From assembly GCA_018065815.1 (NCBI GenBank), contig JAGHSP010000439.1, forward strand, positions 1 to 7,854: DNA of 7,854 nucleotides, written 5' to 3'. The position numbers were made by a program, and so were the translations under genes. This DNA comes from Candidatus Sodaliphilus limicaballi (GTDB lineage: Bacteria > Bacteroidota > Bacteroidia > Bacteroidales > Muribaculaceae). Within the stretch, counting starts at the first letter, position 1, and the number at the start of each line of letters is the position of its first letter. The notes below the pieces were generated by a model that ran no database searches, was not told the DNA's origin, and saw nothing but the letters and a program-made list of their open reading frames with translations. Positions 1 through 6,255 of this stretch are shown here, one piece after another.

Positions 1-1490
1 GGTAATAATATAATAAATTTCGTTCCTTTGTTCACTTCGCTCTCGGCTTTTATTGTGCCGCCAAAGAGAGTGACCATTTTGTGGACATAAGCAAGTCCAA
101 GTCCAAACCCCTTCACGTCATGGCGGTTGCCGGTGGAAACGCGGTAGAACTTTTCGAATATCTTTTTCAAGTCCTCACGCTTGATGCCTATGCCGTTATC
201 CTCAATGACAATCTTTATGTGATCCTCATCGGGGTTGGATGTGATGACATTGAGTTCTAGCGGCACATCCTCTCGGCGATATTTGATAGCGTTGTCGAGC
301 AGATTGAAAATCACATTAGTGAAATGCATCTTATCCACATTGATAATGGGATCTTCGCTTTCAAGCGTGGCGCTAATACTGCCTCCATACTTTTCCACCT
401 TGAGTTTGAAGGTATTAATAACACCGTAGATAATCTCATCAGCATTAATCTCCTCTGGCTTCATTGTGGCATTCTTGCGGTCAAACATGGACATCTGCAA
501 CACCTTCTCAACCTGGAAACGCAATCGCTTGGTCTCATCGTTGATGACCGTTGAAACATGCTTGAGCATTGCAGGGCTCTTGCGCACCGAATCATCATTG
601 AGCATCTGCGCCGCAATAGATATTGAAGATATGGGAGTCTTGAACTCATGAGTCATGTTGTTGATGAAGTCATTTTTCATCTCGGTGAGTTTCTTCTGGC
701 GGAAAGCAACGATGATGGTGAAAATAAAGATAACCAGCAATACGAAGGAGAACATGAAAGACGGAATCATGAACTTCACCGTCGAGAAAATGTAGTCGCT
801 TTTAGTGGGGAAGAACACATTTAGATAATATATCTTTCCCTCCGGATCATTGTGAAAGAGTTGCTGCTGGTACACGTCTTCCATGTCGTCGGGGGAGTAC
901 TCGGGCGACTGGTAAACGATGCCCGAACTCTTATTGACAACAGCAAAGCCAAATGGCAGCTGCGGCAACCCATTGTTGGCAAACTCGGTGTTGAGATATT
1001 CACGCACTGTCGCCGAATCGGCACGCTCACTGATGGGACGATCGCTCGACTGCGACAATATGTTAAGGATAACCTCATTGAGCAGGCCTTTTTGATACAG
1101 ATATTGTCCTTTGAGGATTTCCTGTTTGGTCTGATAACTATCATTGAGGTCTTTAATAGGACTCAAGTTGGAACGCTTGGGCACTTTAATTTCATCTACC
1201 GATAATCCTGTGTCAACCTTGTCATTCGGCAAGTTGAAATCGTTGGTGATAGCATCGCTGGCAATACTATAGGTTGCTGATGCTTCCTTTAAATCTTGGT
1301 CTAGGTAATATTTGGTCTCATTCTGTTCAAGCATAGTAGTCACACTATACATGCTGCGCACCACAATTTCCTTGAATTGCTCGTTGCGCATCTTGATCAT
1401 GTTTTCCATATACATGATCTGCATGAACAGCAAACCGATCATGGCAAACGCCATGACTATGGTCAAAAGCCAAATAGTTGATTTTTTCAT
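1..1490 (-). CDS. rprX: RprX-like sensor histidine kinase (3' end cut by window edge)
   Basis: This is an inner-membrane sensor kinase of a two-component system, which autophosphorylates on histidine and passes the phosphate to a response regulator. Reading in from the start MKKSTIWLL, there is a membrane segment at about residues 5-24, a sensor region of roughly 215 residues outside the membrane, and a second membrane segment at about 240-262 followed directly by FRQKKLTEMKNDF, with no room for a full HAMP domain. The H-box NNMTHEFKTPIS has the phospho-acceptor His281. The ATPase domain shows the N-box NVIFNLLDNAIKY (392-404), G1 EDNGIGI (from 430), F-box IFEKFYRV and G2 GFGLGLAYV (461-469). 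The frame stays open to base 1 after 496 codons, ending GTKFIILL, so only a few residues are missing. The start, the linker and the catalytic core match what I recall of Bacteroides fragilis RprX (about 519 residues). An RprY-type OmpR-family regulator would be expected just beyond the left edge. The kinase family is certain; the RprX name is inferred from remembered sequence. Confidence 0.93.
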   Translation of the reverse strand, partial: MKKSTIWLLTIVMAFAMIGLLFMQIMYMENMIKMRNEQFKEIVVRSMYSVTTMLEQNETKYYLDQDLKEASATYSIASDAITNDFNLPNDKVDTGLSVDEIKVPKRSNLSPIKDLNDSYQTKQEILKGQYLYQKGLLNEVILNILSQSSDRPISERADSATVREYLNTEFANNGLPQLPFGFAVVNKSSGIVYQSPEYSPDDMEDVYQQQLFHNDPEGKIYYLNVFFPTKSDYIFSTVKFMIPSFMFSFVLLVIFIFTIIVAFRQKKLTEMKNDFINNMTHEFKTPISSISIAAQMLNDDSVRKSPAMLKHVSTVINDETKRLRFQVEKVLQMSMFDRKNATMKPEEINADEIIYGVINTFKLKVEKYGGSISATLESEDPIINVDKMHFTNVIFNLLDNAIKYRREDVPLELNVITSNPDEDHIKIVIEDNGIGIKREDLKKIFEKFYRVSTGNRHDVKGFGLGLAYVHKMVTLFGGTIKAESEVNKGTKFIILL

Positions 1491-1509
1491 ACTGTGTAAT
1501 TATCAACAA

Positions 1510-1538
1510 AAAATTAACATTACGGCACAAAATTAACA
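1510..1538 (-). repeat. 10-base direct repeat over the kinase -7 box and leader
   Basis: TGTTAATTTT (minus-strand sense) occurs twice exactly, at 1538-1529 and 1519-1510, with starts 19 bases apart. The first copy overlaps the predicted -7 element and the second lies at or just after the predicted transcription start. Tandem half-sites close to two helical turns apart at a promoter are compatible with binding by a response regulator. The region is very A/T-rich, so chance is a real alternative. The repeat itself is certain; the role is inference. Confidence 0.5.
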
Positions 1539-1558
1539 ATTAAATGTGAAAATGCAAA
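1528..1558 (-). promoter_or_regulatory. Bacteroidota sigma-ABfr-type promoter of the rprX-like kinase gene
   Basis: Read on the minus strand, TTTG (1558-1555) is followed after exactly 19 bases by TAATTTTG (1535-1528). This is an exact match to the Bacteroidota consensus TTTG-N19-21-TAnnTTTG. Transcription would begin near position 1521 and give a leader of about 30 bases before the ATG at 1490. The leader is A/T-rich and shows no Shine-Dalgarno motif, which is normal in this phylum. The start site is predicted, not mapped. Confidence 0.72.
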
Positions 1559-1582
1559 AAATATTATCTCTTTTTTTGCAGT

Positions 1583-1612
1583 AACACCTATATAATATTA
1601 TAAATCGGTGTT
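1583..1612. repeat. Inverted repeat AACACC-N18-GGTGTT enclosing an A/T palindrome
   Basis: AACACC (1583-1588) and its exact reverse complement GGTGTT (1607-1612) flank 18 bases that include the perfect 12-base palindrome TATAATATTATA (1591-1602). It lies between the ackA terminator and the kinase promoter, centred about 75 bases upstream of the predicted kinase start site. It could be an operator or an A/T-rich upstream element. It is a poor terminator candidate because the stem is short and the loop is long. No known binding site is recognised. Confidence 0.4.
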
Positions 1613-1643
1613 TTTATCCACCAATTCAGTGATTTTTACTACA

Positions 1644-1675
1644 AAGAGTGCCTGCCATGGAGGGCAAGCACTCTT
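1644..1675 (-). terminator. Terminator hairpin of the pta-ackA operon
   Basis: The arms AAGAGTGCCTGCC (1644-1656) and GGCAAGCACTCTT (1663-1675) enclose a 6-base loop. In the plus-strand transcript one inner pair is a C-A mismatch, but in the minus-strand transcript the same pair is a G-U wobble, giving an unbroken 13-pair stem. The hairpin begins 27 bases after the ackA stop codon, so it fits termination of the minus-strand operon. The U-tract after the stem is poor (the minus strand reads CTCTTTGTAG), so termination may be partial. Confidence 0.72.
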
Positions 1676-1702
1676 ATTTGTGATAGAATAACTATTTTAA
1701 TA

Positions 1703-2917
1703 TCAAGGCTCGCGTCCTTCAACGATAGCCTCGGTGTCGTGAGCAATCATATATTCCTCATCGGTCATGACAACAACAACTTTCACCTTGCTGTCGGGGG
1801 TACTGATAACACCTTCCTTGCCACGCCAAGTCTCGTCGTTTACTTTCTCATCGAGTTTTACACCCAGGTATTCAAGGTTGCGGCAAACAACTTTGCGGGT
1901 TCCATACTGGTTTTCGCCCACACCACCAGTGAATGCAATGATGTCTACACCATTTAGTTCGGCGGCATAAGCACCGATATATTTGAGAATGCGCAGTTCA
2001 TACATGTCAAGAGCGAGTTGTGCCTTGGGATCGCCTTTCTCTTCGGCAGCCTCGACGATTTCGCGCATATCACTCGAGATTCCAGTAACACCCAGCACGC
2101 CACTTTCCTTGTTGAGGATGCCGAGCATGTCTTTTGCCGAGAGGTTGTGCTTCTCCATGAGGAAGAGCAGGGCTCCGGGGTCAACATCACCCGAGCGAGT
2201 ACCCATCATGAGACCCTCGGTGGGAGTGAGACCCATAGTGGTATCTACGCACTTGCCATTCTTAATGGCCGAAATGCTTGCACCGTTGCCAATATGACAG
2301 CAGATAATTTTCTTGTCCTCGGGTGACACACCCAGCATTTCACACACGCGTGATGCAACAAAGCGGTGGCTGGTTCCGTGGAAACCATAGCGACGCACGT
2401 GGTCTTCGGTGTAGAATTTCTCGGGCAGAGCATATCGATAAGCCGCAGGAGACATAGTCTGGTGGAAAGCAGTATCAAACACGCCCACTTGGGGAACATT
2501 AGGAAGAACTGCGTCGATAGCTTCAATGCCTTGCATGTTCACAGGGTTGTGAAGGGGAGCAATGCCATAACATTCTTTAATCATCGCCTTAACCTCGTCG
2601 GTAATGAGCATGCTCTTGCTGAACTTCTCGCCGCCGTGCACTACACGATGGCCCACAGCATCGATTTCATCAAATGACTTGATGCAGCCATACTCTTCAT
2701 GAGTAAGAACGTCAAGTATTGACTTGATTGCGCCCACATGGTCAGTGATGTTAAGGGGAATGATTTTCTTGCCGCCGTCCTCAAACTTGAGCTTGATGAA
2801 TGCATCGGGGAGACCGATTTTCTCCACGCCGCCCTCTGCGAGAGTCTTATTGGCCTTGATCTCGATGAGCTTATACTTTACCGAACTGCTACCGCAGTTT
2901 AACACTAATATATTCAT
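1703..2917 (-). CDS. ackA: Acetate kinase
   Basis: AckA catalyses acetyl phosphate + ADP <-> acetate + ATP in the cytoplasm, the ATP-yielding last step of acetate fermentation, and in reverse it activates acetate. The 404-residue length is usual for the family. Family signatures are clear: NILVLNCGSSSVKYKL at residues 2-17, GHRVVHGG (89-96), VFDTAFHQTM (146-155), RYGFHGTSHR (176-185), the MMGTRSGDVDPG segment (237-248) and AFTGGVGEN (328-336). Residues known to be catalytic or substrate-binding in the Methanosarcina enzyme are present at matching positions: Asn7, Arg91, Asp148, His180 and Arg241, with a C-terminal acidic pair at 387-388. The start is fixed by the conserved N-terminal phosphate-binding strand. 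The gene begins 25 bases after the pta stop in the same direction, with no terminator between them, so it is the second gene of a pta-ackA operon. Nothing is broken or unusual. Confidence 0.98.
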   Translation of the reverse strand: MNILVLNCGSSSVKYKLIEIKANKTLAEGGVEKIGLPDAFIKLKFEDGGKKIIPLNITDHVGAIKSILDVLTHEEYGCIKSFDEIDAVGHRVVHGGEKFSKSMLITDEVKAMIKECYGIAPLHNPVNMQGIEAIDAVLPNVPQVGVFDTAFHQTMSPAAYRYALPEKFYTEDHVRRYGFHGTSHRFVASRVCEMLGVSPEDKKIICCHIGNGASISAIKNGKCVDTTMGLTPTEGLMMGTRSGDVDPGALLFLMEKHNLSAKDMLGILNKESGVLGVTGISSDMREIVEAAEEKGDPKAQLALDMYELRILKYIGAYAAELNGVDIIAFTGGVGENQYGTRKVVCRNLEYLGVKLDEKVNDETWRGKEGVISTPDSKVKVVVVMTDEEYMIAHDTEAIVEGREP

Positions 2918-2942
2918 AGTTTTATCTGTTAAATTATGGTTA

Positions 2943-3950
2943 TTACTTGTTTATGGCTTGGTTGCATGTGAGAAGGATTGTCTTGTAGATGTCTTCCTCG
3001 TTACAACCGCGAGAGAGGTCGTTGACAGGAGCAGCAAGACCTTGCAGCACAGGACCTACTGCTGTCACGCCGCCTATGCGCTGAACGAGTTTATAGGCAA
3101 TATTGCCAACCTCAAGATTGGGGAACACGAGAACATTAGCTTTTCCAGCGATTTCACTACCAGGGGCTTTGCTTTGTCCCACCGAAGCAACGATAGCAGC
3201 ATCGGCTTGGAGTTCGCCGTCGATTTTGAGATTGGGGTTGAGTTCAAGCGCAAGGCGGGTAGCCTCAACTACTTTATCAACTTTTTCGTGCTTTGCACTG
3301 CCCTTTGTAGAGAAACTGAGCATAGCGATGCGGGGCTCGATGCCGGCAAGCGCACGTGCAGTCTTATCGGCCGACACGGCGATCTGTGCAAGTTCTTCGG
3401 CCGAGGGGTCGGGGAGAACAGCGCAATCGGCAAACACCATCACTCCATTGTCGCCATAGGGCGAACCTTCGGGCATCATCATGATGAATGCACCTGACAC
3501 AACCTTAATGCCAGGAGCAGTCTTGAGAATCTGGAATGCAGGGCGCAACACATCGCCTGTGGTGTTACCTGCACCAGCAACCTGACCGTCGGCATCACCG
3601 TTCTTGATGATGAGGCATCCCAGGTAGAGAGGATCCTGTATCTTCTTGCGAGCGTCTTCGATAGTGACGCCTTTGCTTTTTCGCAGCTCATAGAACAGTT
3701 GTGCGTATTTTTCCATCGCTTGTTCATCGGCAGGATCAACGAATGTTGCTTTCTCAAGATTGATGAGATTGAGTTCACGTCCCTTTGCCAGGATGTCATC
3801 CTTATTGCCAATCAAGATTATCTCGGCCACATCGTCACCGATAATGCGGTTAGCGGCACGCAGAGTGCGAGGTTCTGTACTCTCGGGAAGGATAATGCGT
3901 TGCTTGCATGCAACAGCGTTTTGTCTTAGTTTCTCAAATAGAGGTTCCAT
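2943..3950 (-). CDS. pta: Phosphate acetyltransferase (short, single-domain form)
   Basis: Pta catalyses acetyl-CoA + phosphate <-> acetyl phosphate + CoA and feeds the AckA encoded just downstream. At 335 residues this is the short form with only the PTA/PTB catalytic domain, lacking the N-terminal regulatory domains of the roughly 700-residue enterobacterial enzyme. Visible family motifs are ILPESTEPRTLRAA (20-33), GDADGQVAGAGNTTGDVLRP (118-137), MLSFSTKGSAKHEKV (210-224), DGELQADAAIV (244-254), FPNLEVGNIAYKL (276-288) and GPVLQGLAAPVNDLSRG (299-315). By motif position, Ser313-Arg314 should correspond to the catalytic Ser309/Arg310 pair of the Methanosarcina enzyme; this correspondence is from memory. 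The start MEPLFEKLRQNA is typical and is preceded by an A/T-rich leader without a Shine-Dalgarno sequence. It is the first gene of the operon and is divergent from the permease gene. Confidence 0.97.
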   Translation of the reverse strand: MEPLFEKLRQNAVACKQRIILPESTEPRTLRAANRIIGDDVAEIILIGNKDDILAKGRELNLINLEKATFVDPADEQAMEKYAQLFYELRKSKGVTIEDARKKIQDPLYLGCLIIKNGDADGQVAGAGNTTGDVLRPAFQILKTAPGIKVVSGAFIMMMPEGSPYGDNGVMVFADCAVLPDPSAEELAQIAVSADKTARALAGIEPRIAMLSFSTKGSAKHEKVDKVVEATRLALELNPNLKIDGELQADAAIVASVGQSKAPGSEIAGKANVLVFPNLEVGNIAYKLVQRIGGVTAVGPVLQGLAAPVNDLSRGCNEEDIYKTILLTCNQAINK

Positions 3951-4007
3951 ATTTTGATTGTTAATGTTTTATATGTCATTTGTCCCTTGGGAGGAGCATT
4001 TCACATG

Positions 4008-4015
4008 CAAATTTA
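4008..4015 (-). promoter_or_regulatory. Likely -7 element of the pta-ackA promoter
   Basis: The minus strand reads TAAATTTG here, an exact match to the TAnnTTTG -7 consensus. It predicts a start near 4001 and a leader of about 50 bases to the pta ATG at 3950. No TTTG is found 19-21 bases upstream; the closest match is GTTG at a 16-base gap. The promoter may therefore be weak or activator-dependent. The -7 box is seen directly; the assignment is inferred. Confidence 0.45.
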
Positions 4016-4087
4016 ATCATTTTTTCTCTATCAACGCCTTTATCTTTACCTAAAAATATAATATAAACGCACAAAATACAATTTTCA

Positions 4088-4119
4088 TTTGCGTTAAACT
4101 GATGTTTGTTGTAATTTTG
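4088..4119 (+). promoter_or_regulatory. Bacteroidota consensus promoter of the permease gene
   Basis: TTTG at 4088-4091 is followed after 20 bases by TAATTTTG at 4112-4119, an exact match to the consensus for the Bacteroidota primary sigma factor. The predicted start is near 4126, giving a leader of only about 23 bases before the ATG at 4149. The leader is A-rich (ACAAAAATAAAGAAGCA). This promoter is divergent from, and separated by about 70 bases from, the -7 element assigned to pta. Confidence 0.72.
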
Positions 4120-4148
4120 CATCACATTTCCACAAAAATAAAGAAGCA

Positions 4149-6092
4149 ATGTTGAGAATAAAGAAACTTTACGTTTTCATGTTGAAGACATTCATTCCGC
4201 TCTTTGCGATGACATTCTTTATATGTTTGTTCATCGTGATGATGCAGTTTTTGTGGAAATACATTGACGACCTTGTGGGCAAGGGGTTGAGCATCGATGT
4301 GATTGCCGAACTGTTTTTCTATGCCGCTTTGTCAATGGTCCCGCTGGCATTGCCGCTATCCATATTGCTGGCATCGCTCATGACTTTCGGCAACCTGGGC
4401 GAGCATGTGGAACTCACGGCAATGAAATCATCGGGAATATCGCTCACCAAGGTGATGGCACCGCTTTTTGCATTGATGGTAGCCGTGTCGATAGGTGCTT
4501 TCTTTTTCCAGAACGATGTTTTGCCCAGGTCGCAAGTCAAGATGTGGACGCTCATGTTCTCTATGCGACAAAAGACACCCACCCTTGACATCCCCGAGGG
4601 CACAGTTTATACCCAAATCCCTGGCTACAACCTGTATGTGAAGAAGAAGGGCGTGAATAACGACATGCTCTATGGCATGCTCATCTATGATGTTTCTAAT
4701 GGTTCGGGCTACCCGCGCATCGTGGCAGCCGACTCCGGACGGCTCAGTTTCACCGACGACAAGCGGCATCTTGTGCTCAACTTGTATCACGGTAATTGGT
4801 ATGAGGACATGCATTCGGGTAGTTCATCGCAAATGGGCCAGCAGCTGTATCGTCGAGAAACCTTCAAGGAGAAGGAAATCATGATTAGATATGACGACAA
4901 CTTCACCCGCATGGACGAAGATGCCATGGCATCGCAATACATCGGCAAGAACATTTCTGAACTGCGATTCACCATTGACTCGCTTAATGCACACGTCGAT
5001 ACTGTGGCGCGCGCCATAGGAGAGGACCTGCGCTCAATGCCAGTGTGCGGTGTGCCAGCTCGCAAGTTTGCCAAGAAAAACGGCAAGGACACACGCATTG
5101 TGAACAAAGTCCATGTCGAGAAGCAAATGAATTTTGACTCGATATTTAATGCTTTGACCCCATCGGCAAGGACAATGCTTGTGCAGCAAGCGATGTCGTC
5201 AGCCATGAACCAGAAGCAGGACTACGAGTTCCGAGGCTTCTCGCTGTCGGACGACCAATTCATCATCAGGAGACATGAAATTGAGATGCAGAAGAAATTC
5301 ACCTTATCGCTTGCGTGCATCATCTTCTTCCTGATAGGAGCACCGCTTGGAGCCATCATACGCAAGGGCGGACTGGGAACACCCATTGTCATCTCTATCA
5401 TCTTGTTTATCATTTATTACATAATTGACAACATGGGCTACAAACTTGCCCGTGAAGGCCGTTGGGTAGTGTGGGAAGGCATGTGGCTAAGTTCTGCTAT
5501 ACTCATGCCTCTGGGCATATTCCTTACGCGAAAGGCCGTTAACGACAGCGCAGTGTTTAACCCCGATGCATGGCGCAACTTCTTGCGCAAGGCGACCGGT
5601 TTGCATCAAGTGAGAAAACTCACTATCAAGGAGGTTATCATTAATGAAGTTGAACATACTATTGCACTCGAAAAGATTGCGGCATTGAGAGTCTCATGCC
5701 AAGCATTCCTTGACAAGTATCCTAAACGTCAGTCGTTTGTCGAATACTGGAGATATGGATTTGACAAGAAACAACTTCGTGAAATTTCAAGCGAACTTGA
5801 CGAACTTGTTGACTACCTGTCTAACTCACGCGACTTAATGGTAATCAACAAGGCAATGGACTTCCCCATAATTCGCCAACTTCTCACATACCGTCCTGCG
5901 GCAATTCCCGCCTTAGGTGTCGTGCTTGCAGCACTGTTGCCACTGAGTGTACCATTCTACCTGATAGGATTGCGTCACCAGAAGAACCTCAAACGCGAAC
6001 TCCAAGACACCTGCAAAGTGTGTGACCAGCTCACCGCCATCATCAAAGGCGAATACACCAGGGAGATGGAATATAACCCAACAGGAGCATAA
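4149..6092 (+). CDS. LptF/LptG (YjgP/YjgQ) family permease, long Bacteroidota form
   Basis: Members of this family pair with the ATPase LptB to extract lipopolysaccharide from the inner membrane and push it to the periplasmic bridge. Predicted order: membrane segments at about 13-34, 53-78 and 101-121; a periplasmic region at about 130-375 whose first half (TPTLDIPEGTVYTQIPGYNLYVKK) fits the beta-jellyroll; then segments at about 384-403, 411-429 and 441-460. EHVELTAMKSSGISL (86-100), after the second segment, fits the LptB coupling helix, and IGAPLGAIIRKGGLGTPIVIS with YYIIDNMGYKLAREG is the family C-terminal signature. The protein is 647 residues against about 360 for E. coli LptF or LptG. 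The excess is a polar insert at about 260-360, a predicted cytoplasmic domain at about 461-583, and a seventh hydrophobic segment at about 586-606 with a charged tail. I chose the first ATG because MLRIKKLYVFMLKTF is a typical family start. F cannot be told from G. It is a single-gene unit with its own promoter and terminator. Confidence 0.9.
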   Translation: MLRIKKLYVFMLKTFIPLFAMTFFICLFIVMMQFLWKYIDDLVGKGLSIDVIAELFFYAALSMVPLALPLSILLASLMTFGNLGEHVELTAMKSSGISLTKVMAPLFALMVAVSIGAFFFQNDVLPRSQVKMWTLMFSMRQKTPTLDIPEGTVYTQIPGYNLYVKKKGVNNDMLYGMLIYDVSNGSGYPRIVAADSGRLSFTDDKRHLVLNLYHGNWYEDMHSGSSSQMGQQLYRRETFKEKEIMIRYDDNFTRMDEDAMASQYIGKNISELRFTIDSLNAHVDTVARAIGEDLRSMPVCGVPARKFAKKNGKDTRIVNKVHVEKQMNFDSIFNALTPSARTMLVQQAMSSAMNQKQDYEFRGFSLSDDQFIIRRHEIEMQKKFTLSLACIIFFLIGAPLGAIIRKGGLGTPIVISIILFIIYYIIDNMGYKLAREGRWVVWEGMWLSSAILMPLGIFLTRKAVNDSAVFNPDAWRNFLRKATGLHQVRKLTIKEVIINEVEHTIALEKIAALRVSCQAFLDKYPKRQSFVEYWRYGFDKKQLREISSELDELVDYLSNSRDLMVINKAMDFPIIRQLLTYRPAAIPALGVVLAALLPLSVPFYLIGLRHQKNLKRELQDTCKVCDQLTAIIKGEYTREMEYNPTGA

Positions 6093-6195
6093 GATTTCAC
6101 GGTAACTGATTGGGGCAACTCTATACTCGCTGAAAATGCGATAACAAGTCAGGTCAATCCGCTAAAAAACACCTTTGTTTTATCAGCTTTAACGT
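6093..6195. other. Non-coding stretch after the permease gene
   Basis: About 100 bases lie between the permease stop and the terminator hairpin. I see no supported open frame, tRNA or known RNA motif. The only structure noted is a weak A/T hairpin, AAAACA-CCTT-TGTTTT, at 6166-6181. It is probably the 3' untranslated region of the permease message. Confidence 0.5.
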
Positions 6196-6238
6196 AAAAA
6201 AGCAGAGAGAAAACTCATTGTCTTCTCCCTGCTTTTTT
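6196..6238 (-). terminator. Bidirectional intrinsic terminator between convergent genes
   Basis: The arms 6196-6211 (AAAAAAGCAGAGAGAA) and 6223-6238 (TTCTCCCTGCTTTTTT) form a 16-pair stem with one irregular pair and an 11-base loop. T-runs follow the stem in both directions, so it can end both the permease transcript from the left and the htrA transcript from the right. The irregular pair is A-C in the plus-strand RNA but a U-G wobble in the minus-strand RNA, so it should fold better as the htrA terminator, whose stop codon lies 18 bases from the hairpin. Confidence 0.85.
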
Positions 6239-6255
6239 TCATTTTATCGAGAATT

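Noticed and set aside
852..1205. 117-codon plus-strand open frame
   Set aside because: It is entirely antisense to the kinase sensor region, which has a continuous family-matching frame. Treated as a shadow.
2724..3497. 257-codon open frame on the plus strand across the ackA start and most of pta
   Set aside because: It lies opposite two well-supported genes, its translation shows no recognisable domain, and it has no matching promoter or leader. It is a shadow of codon bias in pta and ackA.
3985..4008. Short inverted repeats TCCC-TT-GGGA and GCAT-N5-ATGC in the pta leader
   Set aside because: Four-base arms are expected by chance and match no known riboswitch or operator.
4428..4814. 128-codon minus-strand open frame inside the permease gene
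   Set aside because: It overlaps clear membrane-segment and jellyroll coding sequence in the other strand, with no promoter or recognisable product.
6166..6181. Small hairpin AAAACA-CCTT-TGTTTT before the main terminator
   Set aside because: Six mostly A/T pairs with no U-run directly after; too weak to call a terminator, and the strong hairpin lies only 15 bases further on.
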